Positions 20,267-27,943 of a stretch of DNA of 64,000 nt are shown piece after piece. Position numbers and translations under genes: made by a program. The stretch is taken from contig NZ_SMYO01000005.1 of NCBI RefSeq assembly GCF_004358205.1, positions 1-64,000 of the forward strand, written 5' to 3'. Within the stretch, counting starts at the first letter, position 1; each line of letters opens with the position of its first letter. Under the pieces are notes generated by a model. It did not search any database. It was not told the DNA's origin and worked only from the letters and a program-made list of their open reading frames with translations. Source of the DNA: Bacillus salipaludis (GTDB taxonomy: Bacteria > Bacillota > Bacilli > Bacillales_B > DSM-18226).

Positions 20267-20431
20267 TGGCCTATTTTGTTCCTCTTCATCCTTGTTTTCT
20301 TTCTCTGCATAAGGATTATCTTCCAATGGATCAACGGAATGTTTATATGAGTAGGCTTTAGAGGTGGTAATAACTGCAAGCAGTAAAACAACGATTACAA
20401 TTACAATACATACTACGAAAACTGCATACAT
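20264..20431 (-). CDS. ytzI: YtzI-like small single-span membrane protein
   Basis: A 55-aa protein: one N-terminal transmembrane helix (about residues 3-22, rich in V/I/L), then TTSKAYSYKHSVDPL, which recalls B. subtilis YtzI, and an acidic, lysine-rich tail. Function unknown. ATG 20431 follows GGAGG with an A-rich 10-nt spacer; an upstream in-frame ATG lacks a site. It faces luxS and shares its terminator. Confidence 0.75.
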   Translation of the reverse strand: MYAVFVVCIVIVIVVLLLAVITTSKAYSYKHSVDPLEDNPYAEKENKDEEEQNRP

Positions 20432-20488
20432 CTTTTTTTTCCTCCCTTCCCACACTATTGTAGCATGCCATTAACCTTTTTTTGTACA

Positions 20489-20520
20489 AAAAAAAGGAAA
20501 TTGCCCAAAGGCAATTTCTC
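20489..20520 (-). terminator. Terminator after the 85-aa gene
   Basis: On the minus strand GAAATTGCC and GGCAATTTC form a 9-bp stem with a 4-nt loop, followed by CTTTTTTTT. Confidence 0.85.
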
Positions 20521-20538
20521 TTTATTCTATATGTAAAA

Positions 20539-20796
20539 TTAATGTATATTACGAGGATAAAAGGTATGTGTCCGGTGCTGTCCATATTCTTCTTGAGCAA
20601 ATTTGCCCTTTAAACTTTCGATTAAATATAACCCCATTAAATCGTAAAGTTCTTGTTTATCCATATCTTGGATTAATGAGAGTAAATCTTCATGGGACAT
20701 TTCCTCAAGAAAAGCGAATGCCAGCATATCAATATCTTCTTCGTCACCAGTCAATTTATTCCGATACATTTCGTATAGTTCATCAACTAATTTCAA
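20539..20796 (-). CDS. Small acidic conserved protein, function unknown (DUF6154-like)
   Basis: An 85-aa, acidic, mostly helical cytosolic protein with the repeated pattern LVDELYEMY ... LAFAFLEEMSHEDLL ... MDKQELYDLMGLYLIESL. The DUF6154 assignment is from memory and tentative. AGGAGGT stands 7 nt before TTG 20796, which is preferred over an in-frame GTG at 20805 that overlaps the site. It is monocistronic with its own terminator. Confidence 0.65.
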   Translation of the reverse strand: MKLVDELYEMYRNKLTGDEEDIDMLAFAFLEEMSHEDLLSLIQDMDKQELYDLMGLYLIESLKGKFAQEEYGQHRTHTFYPRNIH

Positions 20797-20973
20797 ATTG
20801 GTCACCTCCTATGAGAATATTTTACTTAATCACTATTTTATCCCTTTTTCATAATAAAAAATCTGTTACCTTAATTTTATGATAATTATACAGCATTCAT
20901 TTCTAAAAAATGAACCAAAATTTAAAAAAGAATAAAATTATCTTTTCGGAAGTATTATTTGGGGTTAGTTAGG

Positions 20974-21003
20974 AAAGGAGTAGTGTTTCACTACCCCTTT
21001 TTA
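20974..21003. terminator. Terminator-like hairpin at the end of the dab operon
   Basis: AAAGGAGTAGTG and CACTACCCCTTT form a 12-bp stem with one mismatch and a 3-nt loop. T runs are short on the minus strand and better on the plus strand. Confidence 0.6.
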
Positions 21004-21017
21004 GGTTGAAGTTATTC

Positions 21018-21500
21018 TTATAAGAAAGCAGGCTCTGCCTTATTGATGAATAATTCCCTAACTTTTACATGGGAAGGAATCAATGGGTGGTTTTGAATAA
21101 CGTTCACACTTGTATATACATTATCTTTAAATGTACCACTGCCCTCGAGCCATTCCATTATACTATCTGCTGGATACTCTGGCTTGCAATGTTTAAAAAG
21201 ATAATCAAATATTTGAATTTTGTTCTGAATTTCTTTGTTTTCGTTTATCTTTTTAACGATTGCCTCTAAGTTATTGTGGTTATTTTCTGAAACTGCCACA
21301 ATAATTTCATCTACATTTTCCTGATAAACAGAAAGGATGATGTCCCTCATTAAATCACCGAATGGCGAAATGACTGGTTGGAAACACTGCAAAATTAAGA
21401 AGTCCTCAGGATCCATTTTGATATTTTCTTTAATAAGCCCTTCAATTTTTTGGTCCATTCCAATAACAAAAAGGATTTTTTTCTTCCCATCTATATACAT
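21018..21500 (-). CDS. Beta-carbonic-anhydrase-like protein lacking zinc ligands
   Basis: A 160-aa protein that aligns along its length with the active beta-carbonic anhydrase at 18808-19380: ISPFGDLMRDIILSVY matches [16 protein letters not shown], and SVNVIQNHPLIP matches [12 protein letters not shown]. The catalytic parts are gone: TCMDTR is IGMDQK and AHHDCG is VSENNH, so all three zinc-ligand positions are changed. It is probably a pseudoenzyme with a binding or regulatory role. ATG 21500 is chosen for AAGGTG 6 nt upstream. Last gene of the dab operon. Confidence 0.8.
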   Translation of the reverse strand: MYIDGKKKILFVIGMDQKIEGLIKENIKMDPEDFLILQCFQPVISPFGDLMRDIILSVYQENVDEIIVAVSENNHNNLEAIVKKINENKEIQNKIQIFDYLFKHCKPEYPADSIMEWLEGSGTFKDNVYTSVNVIQNHPLIPSHVKVRELFINKAEPAFL

Positions 21501-21513
21501 TTCATTCACCTTC

Positions 21514-21879
21514 TCAAGATAATTTGTTCTCTAAATTATTAGAGAGCTTAAAAACCATGATTCGTTCTCCAGTACGTGTACTAATATCAGTGTAAAAACT
21601 AATCACTTCCTGACCCGTGATCGTAAAGATAATCTCCTTTAATTCTTCTATACCTGATTCCACTAAACTATTTCGGGTCTTCTTAACGGATAGCAATCCC
21701 TCTTTGTCCTGACATAATGAATATTCAGCTGGAGATAAAATACCATGCAATATGACAAAAATCATATCCCGTAAGATATCTGATTTAACAGATACTGATC
21801 CACGTCCAAGATAACTTTTTTCCCAATAAGTTAAAGCTTTACTTATTTCAGCTTCAACCATTCCTTTTGACTTATCCAT
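21514..21879 (-). CDS. DUF2294-type protein in the dab operon
   Basis: A 121-aa soluble protein with the pattern KGMVEAEISKALTYWEK, YLGRGSVSVK, ILSPAEYSL and DISTRTGERIMVFKLS, which matches DUF2294 as remembered. Its role is unknown. It lies between dabA (83-nt gap) and the zinc-less carbonic-anhydrase-like gene (13-nt gap) in the same orientation, suggesting an accessory part in bicarbonate uptake. An AGAAGGA-type site precedes ATG 21879. Confidence 0.75.
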   Translation of the reverse strand: MDKSKGMVEAEISKALTYWEKSYLGRGSVSVKSDILRDMIFVILHGILSPAEYSLCQDKEGLLSVKKTRNSLVESGIEELKEIIFTITGQEVISFYTDISTRTGERIMVFKLSNNLENKLS

Positions 21880-21962
21880 ATTGATTCCTGTTCCTTCTCT
21901 CTTTTTAAAAGTTAAAAATAAATATGAAACATTATAATTGCATTATGTGAGGGGAAGAGCTG

Positions 21963-24581
21963 TTATGACCAACTCTCCCAGTTTCCTTCTGGATCAATAG
22001 ATGCAAGCCGAATCCATCCATTTTGTACTTTTTGATAGAATTCTTGACTCTGGTTAAGTGCCCTTTGCACATATTCTCTTGGCGCTTGAATTACCATCAG
22101 AAGTCTTATTGGAGCGTGATAGACCTCTTCATCAGAATGCATAACGGATTGCCATGGAAGTCCGGATAATAAGTCACTGGCATTCCCTTGCATCACTCCG
22201 ATACCGGCAGTTACGGTTTGGGTTGCTTTATTTCCACTGCCATAATAATGCGGTGCAACAGTAGAGGCATAATACTGCAAGTTAATCCATTGGCAAACTG
22301 TTCCTGGACCATTAATGATAGCGGAAAGTAAATCACCATTTTTATCATTTTGCCATTTATAATTATGCAGAAAAGCTCTTCCGTTCAAATTGCAATCTTG
22401 GGTTAGGTTTCGTTCTCCGATAATAAAGGAGGCATTGCGTGCCAGGCCCCACTCTGGACGTACTTCACTCCAATCTTCTGCAAAGCGTTCTGCTTCTCTC
22501 TTCGGATTTTTGCAAGTCAAGTTGATATTTGGTAATTGTGGTATACGTTCAGCATTGGCTTTTTCACTAACTTTTAACAATATGGACTCTATTTGATCAA
22601 ATGCCTCCTTGGCTGAATCCGAAAGTTCCGGAACATAAAGCCAATTCAATTTATCCAGTGTAGTAATATGTTCGGCGGCCGCAAAAACCGTATCAACCGG
22701 AATCGAAATTCCCTCCCTAGCGAGAGTTTGCCGAACCTTTGGAAGATTACACAAGGACGCGAGCACTCGGGCATTGAATCCACTCGAGGCTCCACCACAT
22801 GCACCACAGTCAAGTGCAGAGGCATAAGGATTGTTTGTGCTATGACTTCCATGACCGCAAATAACCACTAATGGAGCGAAATATTCAGTAAGTCCCATCA
22901 TCTTCAGTGCTTGACGTACGTAGGACACTTTTTCCTCATCAGTAAATCCAACAGGCAACTCTGAATGTAAAGTATACTCACGTTCTAATGAGAGTTTAGT
23001 GGAAGGTTTTTGCAGCCAAGTTTTTCGAATTATGCGTAAAGCAGATCCGGCCCCTCTAGGAACAAAACTTCTTACTAACGTTTGTAAGCCCATCCATGGA
23101 CCGCTAATCTCCGGCAGCAGCATGCTTGAAGGAAGGTTATGTTTCATTGTCTTAAATGTTGAATTGAGTGAATGAGCAGCCTTCCTTCTTTGTTGATACT
23201 GCTTTAATTCCAGTTCAGATGAAGTTTCTTTTACTTTAAATTGCGGTTTAAACATAACCGGTAAAGAGTTATGGCTGTGATGACATCCAAGCTCAGAGGT
23301 TTCGATTGGCAAACCGAAAAAACCAGCAGCTCCCATTGTCTCAAATGGTCCCTCTTGTTCAAGGTTACGGCGAAAAGGCTCAGAGCGTACATCAATACAA
23401 AAGATAAATTGTGCCATTACAGGTTTTACATACTTTTCTGAATTCGGTTGTTTTGATTCGATTATTTTCTTTAATTGATTTTCGTATGTTTTTTCCCATG
23501 CTTCTAACCAGAGGCGCTGGCGGACAACCCGATCAAAACGATGGGCAAGTGTGAAATGTGCTTTTAGTTCTGCAGTAGATAACTGGGCTAATCTGTTGAG
23601 TGGTATGCCACCCCACTCGTCCCAGGCTGCAGCCAACGGTTCTATTAAGACTTTATCCTCTATTTTTTTCTCAGGCAAGGGAAGATAAGGTTTAATCAAA
23701 GCATATTCCAGAGAAATTCGAACAGCCAAATATTCCTCAAGCAGTGAATTTTCCTGGGATGATTTCTGTGAGCGCCAAAGCATCATTCCCGCCCAGCCTG
23801 GAAGAGCAAGTAAATGAGCTTCTAGATACTCCTGTATCTCATAAAAAGGAATTTCTAGCTTCATCAAAGCCTTCATTAAAGCATCTTCAGCTTTTTCAGG
23901 TAAATCATTAAGTTCTAAGCGTACAGAAGATTTTAATGCTGGGTCATACTTGACTAATCCCCGCCAAGCATGATAGAAACCATCTTCCCGATTCGGCATT
24001 GACAAAACAGCCTGGGATTCATCGAGAAATAATTTACACCACTTAATCATGTGGCGATTGAGATCTTTCGCTGTTCCTTCATTTCCGAGTTGATCCAAGC
24101 ATTGACTAAACGTTTTAATGGCATGTTTTTCGGAAATCTTATGCTTAAAATGACTTAGTTTCTTTTCGAACCTTCTAAACTCCTGTGTTTGTGGTAGTTT
24201 GGAAGGAGGGTGGTCCATCAAAAGTGCAGAGCGACAGAAGCGTTCTGCAACATCACGCGGTACGTCTAAAGATTGTGAATCCAGCCAATTATGAAGGACA
24301 ATTTCGAGAAATTCCTGTCCAATTTCACCTCGTTTATATGCCGACTTTAATATAGATTCTGTCGGATAAATATCGACATCACAAACATCCTTGAGCCGAC
24401 GGGCGACTTTCTCAAATGGTTGCTGTTCTAATCCCATCCACGGATTTCGCGCAGCAAACGTATTAATAGGTCCAAGGGGTGATATGACTTCAGCGGCTGA
24501 TTTCACCAAATCGTTAAGATGCTGGGGATAAGATTCCTTTTCTAAACTGGATGATCGTGCCAATGTTAATGTAGTACTCAC
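21963..24581 (-). CDS. dabA: Inorganic carbon transporter subunit DabA (DUF2309)
   Basis: The large peripheral subunit of the DAB/MpsAB inorganic carbon pump, thought to hydrate CO2 vectorially using the membrane partner's ion gradient. The beta-carbonic-anhydrase-like zinc site is complete: C395 and D397 in FCIDVRSEPF, H577 in ICGHGSHSTNN and C592 in LDCGACGG; spacings agree with the remembered Halothiobacillus DabA ligands. It has 872 aa. It starts with GTG 24581, AAGGAGG about 8 nt upstream, overlapping the dabB stop by 3-4 nt. Confidence 0.95.
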   Translation of the reverse strand: MSTTLTLARSSSLEKESYPQHLNDLVKSAAEVISPLGPINTFAARNPWMGLEQQPFEKVARRLKDVCDVDIYPTESILKSAYKRGEIGQEFLEIVLHNWLDSQSLDVPRDVAERFCRSALLMDHPPSKLPQTQEFRRFEKKLSHFKHKISEKHAIKTFSQCLDQLGNEGTAKDLNRHMIKWCKLFLDESQAVLSMPNREDGFYHAWRGLVKYDPALKSSVRLELNDLPEKAEDALMKALMKLEIPFYEIQEYLEAHLLALPGWAGMMLWRSQKSSQENSLLEEYLAVRISLEYALIKPYLPLPEKKIEDKVLIEPLAAAWDEWGGIPLNRLAQLSTAELKAHFTLAHRFDRVVRQRLWLEAWEKTYENQLKKIIESKQPNSEKYVKPVMAQFIFCIDVRSEPFRRNLEQEGPFETMGAAGFFGLPIETSELGCHHSHNSLPVMFKPQFKVKETSSELELKQYQQRRKAAHSLNSTFKTMKHNLPSSMLLPEISGPWMGLQTLVRSFVPRGAGSALRIIRKTWLQKPSTKLSLEREYTLHSELPVGFTDEEKVSYVRQALKMMGLTEYFAPLVVICGHGSHSTNNPYASALDCGACGGASSGFNARVLASLCNLPKVRQTLAREGISIPVDTVFAAAEHITTLDKLNWLYVPELSDSAKEAFDQIESILLKVSEKANAERIPQLPNINLTCKNPKREAERFAEDWSEVRPEWGLARNASFIIGERNLTQDCNLNGRAFLHNYKWQNDKNGDLLSAIINGPGTVCQWINLQYYASTVAPHYYGSGNKATQTVTAGIGVMQGNASDLLSGLPWQSVMHSDEEVYHAPIRLLMVIQAPREYVQRALNQSQEFYQKVQNGWIRLASIDPEGNWESWS

Positions 24582-26107
24582 CGTAAATTTCCTCCTTGAG
24601 ACAGTAATCTTGTCAGATACTTTGGATGGCTTTCAAAGAATTTATTTTTCGGTTCACTTAACCGTAAGAGCCACAGATAAATGACAGCAAAGGCCGCGGA
24701 TGAACGATAATGAAATAGTAATAAACCAAGAGCACTGCAAGCTAGCACAATAATCAGAAGCATAAGGGTTGCAAGGGCAGGAGGTTGTGTTCCAGTTCCA
24801 ATTTGAACGGTTTCCTCTAACAATCTATAAAAGGCGGTATGCACGAAGTGGAAAACAATACCTGCCCCTGCAAATAGTATAAATCCTGCTACTCGCCCGA
24901 CCTTACCGTTTGCATGTGCAACAAGCTGTTTCCAGGCTAGTAAGACAGACCATCCTAAAATGATAGCGCTCATTAATTGATACCCGTCTTTAGGGGAAGT
25001 CAACCAAAAGACAGCACCCAGGAACAATCCTAAAACGCCCCCACTGATTGTCCATAACCAAGATGAAGGTTGTGTGGTCCTGATGATTGATTTACGGTGT
25101 TGCACCGCAGCCCCAGCCTGAAGGAAAAGGGTGGCCTTGAATAGACCGTGTAACACAGCGTGAATGATGGCTGCCCAATAAGCCCCTAATGCACATTGAA
25201 TCAGCATGAAGCCCATCTGTGCGATCGTAGAGCCTACGAGTTGTCGTTTATAGTCAACCTGGACCAGCATAATTCCCGTACCCATTAAAACTGAAAAACT
25301 TGATAATACTAACAGAACCACCTGTGCCACATCTCCACTAAAAAATGGTGCAAATCGGGTTAACATAATTCCACCGGCATTTACAATCCCTGCATGCATC
25401 ACAGCAGAAATAGGTGTTGGCGCAATAACTGAATCTAACAGCCAGCGGTGGAAAGGCCATTGTGCGGCTGGAATCATAACGGCCACGATTACCAGCAAGC
25501 ATATACAGGTTTTTTCCCATGAATCAAGTTGCTCAAGACTATTCTCTGAAAGTACCTTTGACAACTGCCACTGTCCTGTTGCCTGTCTAATCCAGAGAAA
25601 AGCTGACAATAAGATGATCCAACCAAGGGCGAAAAGACGACCGGAGAGCCTAGAAGCATTTCGGGCAATTTGCCACTCTTTTTTTAATCCGATGAGAAGG
25701 GTCAATCCTAGAAGTGTCGCTCCCCAGCAAAGTAATAATAATCGGGTATCATTACTTAACCAGGCAAGAGAATCGGCGGCCGTAGTCATGGTAAGCAGTG
25801 TAAAATACTTCCGGTAAGAATGTTCCCCAAGTAAATAATGAACGGAGTACCGCTGCACAATAAAACTAATCGTAAATACAAAACATGCAAGCAGCCACGA
25901 TAATGAATCAAGATGCCACGGGCCGAAATTTATTTCTCCATTTCTAAAAACCAGGGCGATTAGTGCGGAGATCGCGGGCAATAAAAGAATTGCAGTATGA
26001 ACACGTACAAAATTCAAGGGAACTTTCGGATTTAATAGCAACATGGAGCTAAGCACAGAAAGTGCAACCATGAGAAAAAAAATCGTAGGCAGTAAAATCA
26101 TTTGCAT
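24578..26107 (-). CDS. dabB: Inorganic carbon transporter membrane subunit DabB (NdhF/NuoL-like)
   Basis: A membrane protein of the proton-translocating antiporter-like family related to complex I subunit L. About 13-14 hydrophobic segments run through 509 aa; the Proton_antipo_M core includes WPFHRWLLDSVIAPTPISA and HAGIVNAGG, with HAVLHGLFKATLFLQAGA carrying the conserved Lys and His. It partners DabA. ATG 26107 is chosen for AAAGG 6-7 nt upstream; TTG 26110 is adjacent and in frame. First gene of the operon, behind a long hairpin. Confidence 0.94.
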   Translation of the reverse strand: MQMILLPTIFFLMVALSVLSSMLLLNPKVPLNFVRVHTAILLLPAISALIALVFRNGEINFGPWHLDSLSWLLACFVFTISFIVQRYSVHYLLGEHSYRKYFTLLTMTTAADSLAWLSNDTRLLLLCWGATLLGLTLLIGLKKEWQIARNASRLSGRLFALGWIILLSAFLWIRQATGQWQLSKVLSENSLEQLDSWEKTCICLLVIVAVMIPAAQWPFHRWLLDSVIAPTPISAVMHAGIVNAGGIMLTRFAPFFSGDVAQVVLLVLSSFSVLMGTGIMLVQVDYKRQLVGSTIAQMGFMLIQCALGAYWAAIIHAVLHGLFKATLFLQAGAAVQHRKSIIRTTQPSSWLWTISGGVLGLFLGAVFWLTSPKDGYQLMSAIILGWSVLLAWKQLVAHANGKVGRVAGFILFAGAGIVFHFVHTAFYRLLEETVQIGTGTQPPALATLMLLIIVLACSALGLLLFHYRSSAAFAVIYLWLLRLSEPKNKFFESHPKYLTRLLSQGGNLR

Positions 26108-26142
26108 CAATTTCCTTTCTACTTAACATTTTTAAAACAAAA

Positions 26143-26210
26143 AAACCGACAATTTTTCAATGTATAATAGTTTTGTAATCAAACTATTATACGCTGAAAA
26201 TTGTCGGTTT
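26143..26210 (-). terminator. Very long leader hairpin with U-tract upstream of dabB (attenuator-like)
   Basis: 68 nt form a near-perfect hairpin: AAACCGACAA/TTGTCGGTTT at the base, TTTTCA/TGAAAA, a small internal loop, then GTATAATAGTTT/AAACTATTATAC. Read on the minus strand it is followed at once by TTTTTTTGTTTT, the form of an intrinsic terminator, and sits only 36 nt before the dabB start. Confidence 0.8.
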
Positions 26211-26250
26211 ACTTTTAACTAGCCTATTTTAGGCTTTTTACTAGTCTACC

Positions 26251-26279
26251 TTATTATATAATTGTTCCTTCCTTGTCAA
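26251..26279 (-). promoter_or_regulatory. Probable dab operon promoter
   Basis: On the minus strand TTGACA (26274-26279) is followed after 15 nt by TATAAT or after 17 nt by TAATAA. The predicted transcript would begin near 26243 and so include the long hairpin. The remainder of 26280-26581 is AT-rich with nothing recognised. Confidence 0.55.
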
Positions 26280-26581
26280 AAAGGAAGCATATTCCGAATT
26301 AACCTATTCCATTTTTCGTTAAAATTATAGATTTCCTTTTTCATATAGTCATAAATAAATGATTAACCAAATGCTAAAGGAAAATGAATTTTATATCTTA
26401 ATAGAATAAGTTTTATATAGTAATAATGTTACTACTCATTAAACATTCTGTCAATGAATACGAACGGATGAAATAAAAAGAATAAAATGTATCACTTTGT
26501 GGAAAATGATAATTAGTGTTAAGAAAATTGGGCTGCCTCCGAAATTTCAGAGGAAATGGCCAAGAAAAAGGGGCTGACTGC

Positions 26582-26905
26582 ATGGATGGACAAAAGAAAA
26601 CCTATTATATAGATGTTGGAACAGGGCATATAACACAAAGTGCCCGGAGTTCAACATGGAGCTATAAAATTCAAGCAACGGATGAAGAAATTACTGAGCT
26701 GCGTGAATTATTTGATCAGAACTATTCAACGGAATGGGATAATTTTATCCGCGCCCATATTCCCTATGTTGAATATCACCATGATCGTGAAAACCACCGG
26801 TATGATAGTACGATTCAACAGGTTTATGGAATAATTTTCAAACTCGGTGATGAGGAAGCAAGGAATCATATTGAAACGATGAATATCCTGCCAAAAAGTG
26901 AATAA
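26582..26905 (+). CDS. Conserved Bacillus protein of unknown function
   Basis: A 107-aa soluble protein with a His/Tyr-rich middle (RAHIPYVEYHHDRENHRYD) and C-terminal LGDEEARNHIETMNIL. I recall related Bacillus proteins labelled only as hydrolase, without support visible here, so no function is given. ATG 26582 follows AAAAAGGGG with a 10-nt spacer; longer in-frame starts have no ribosome site. It is monocistronic with a terminator. Confidence 0.7.
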   Translation: MDGQKKTYYIDVGTGHITQSARSSTWSYKIQATDEEITELRELFDQNYSTEWDNFIRAHIPYVEYHHDRENHRYDSTIQQVYGIIFKLGDEEARNHIETMNILPKSE

Positions 26906-26913
26906 TAAAAGGA

Positions 26914-26946
26914 AATCCTTATCCATCCAAAGATAAGGATTTTTTG
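26914..26946 (+). terminator. Terminator after the 107-aa gene
   Basis: Stem AATCCTTATC/GATAAGGATT of 10 bp, followed by TTTTTG. Confidence 0.88.
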
Positions 26947-26999
26947 TTTCCTGATTATTGATTATAATAAAAGAATCAACGGTAATAGGCGGTAATGAG

Positions 27000-27467
27000 A
27001 TGATAGAGTTTATTGATCAAAATGGGAATCAAGTTGAGTTATCTTTTTCTGAAAAAATTTTTCCCGAAAAGGCAAAGCACGTACTGGTCATTTGTCAATA
27101 TAAAGATTCCTGGTTATTGACGTGTCATAAAACACGTGGTCTTGAATTTCCTGGGGGAAAAATGGAGGAAGGAGAAACACTGGAAGAAACGGCGCGTCGT
27201 GAGGTTTATGAAGAAACAGGGGCTCTTCTTGGTGATTTAAGGCGAATCGGGGAATACAGGGTAATCGATCCAAAAGGTCCTTTTGTAAAGGCAATTTTTT
27301 GGGGAATCGTGAGCATGTTAAACAAAACGAATACCTATTACGAAACCAATGGCCCTGTTCTTGTGAAAGGAGATCTTTTACAACTCCGGTTTGGTGATGA
27401 ATACAGCTTTATTATGAAAGATCGAGTCGTGGAAGAATGCCTTCAAGTTCAAGGTAGAAGAGAATAG
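27000..27467 (+). CDS. ytkD: Nudix hydrolase YtkD
   Basis: A 155-aa Nudix protein. The Nudix box is complete: GGKMEEGETLEE, then ARREVYEETGA (G-x5-E-x7-REV-x-EE-x-G). It resembles B. subtilis YtkD, known as an antimutator nucleoside triphosphatase and RNA pyrophosphohydrolase; N- and C-terminal stretches KHVLVICQY and FSFIMKD-like YSFIMKDRVVEE support that. ATG 27000 gives a YtkD-like N-terminus; the upstream site is weak. Confidence 0.9.
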   Translation: MIEFIDQNGNQVELSFSEKIFPEKAKHVLVICQYKDSWLLTCHKTRGLEFPGGKMEEGETLEETARREVYEETGALLGDLRRIGEYRVIDPKGPFVKAIFWGIVSMLNKTNTYYETNGPVLVKGDLLQLRFGDEYSFIMKDRVVEECLQVQGRRE

Positions 27468-27503
27468 CGGCATTGGTAGTGATTACTGCTATTCTTTTAT
27501 TTT
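27459..27503 (+). terminator. ytkD terminator
   Basis: AGAATAGC pairs with GCTATTCT, followed by TTTATTTTTATC; the stem overlaps the ytkD stop codon. Confidence 0.65.
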
Positions 27504-27537
27504 TATCAAAAATTTTGAATTTTCCCTAATAACTGAA

Positions 27538-27566
27538 TTGACAAATAAACTAGTTTATGAGAATAT
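27538..27566 (+). promoter_or_regulatory. Promoter of the cycA riboswitch transcript
   Basis: TTGACA at 27538-27543, a 17-nt spacer and GAATAT at 27561-27566; AT-rich flanks. Confidence 0.55.
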
Positions 27567-27629
27567 AATTTTATGAATCCGCTTTCAACTATTCGATTCT
27601 TCAAAAAACAATAGAATATTTTACGGTTG

Positions 27630-27820
27630 ATTGTATTGGGAGAGAGTAACAAATGTTGCCGCCGAAGGAGCAAATTCCATAAAAGCCTTGGAATAAATCT
27701 CTCAGGTAATAAGGACCAGTACATGACGTAGCTCTGGAGAGTGCATATTTCTTTATATGCCACCAAAGGGGATCTGCTTTTTTAGCAGGAAACTTTCAGG
27801 TAAAAGGACAGAGAAGGCAG
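27630..27820 (+). promoter_or_regulatory. Tandem glycine riboswitch controlling cycA
   Basis: Two glycine aptamers in series. Aptamer 1: GGGAGAGAG, GCCGCCGAAGGAGCAA, then CTCTCAGGTAATAAGGACC. Aptamer 2: CTCTGGAGAG, GCCACCAAAGGGG, CAGGTAAAAGGACAGAG. These are the conserved gcvT-motif cores. A terminator follows, so glycine binding probably permits read-through into the permease gene. Confidence 0.96.
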
Positions 27821-27848
27821 TAATAATGCCTTCTTCTGTCCTTTTTTG
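27803..27848 (+). terminator. Riboswitch expression-platform terminator (cycA)
   Basis: AAAGGACAGAGAAGGCA pairs with TGCCTTCTTCTGTCCTTT, then TTTTG. Its left arm overlaps the last conserved part of aptamer 2, as expected for a switch. Confidence 0.9.
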
Positions 27849-27943
27849 TTGTCAAAAAGGAGGTAAAGAAAATAGGTTGGATTTACTGAAACATGATGAG
27901 GGTGTATTCACGCTTTGAAAAAATTAGGAAAAGAGGGGAATCA

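Noticed and set aside
26143..26210. The long palindrome as a MITE.
   Set aside because: Only one copy is in the window, no target duplication is evident, and the U tract on the minus strand fits a terminator better. Not fully excluded.
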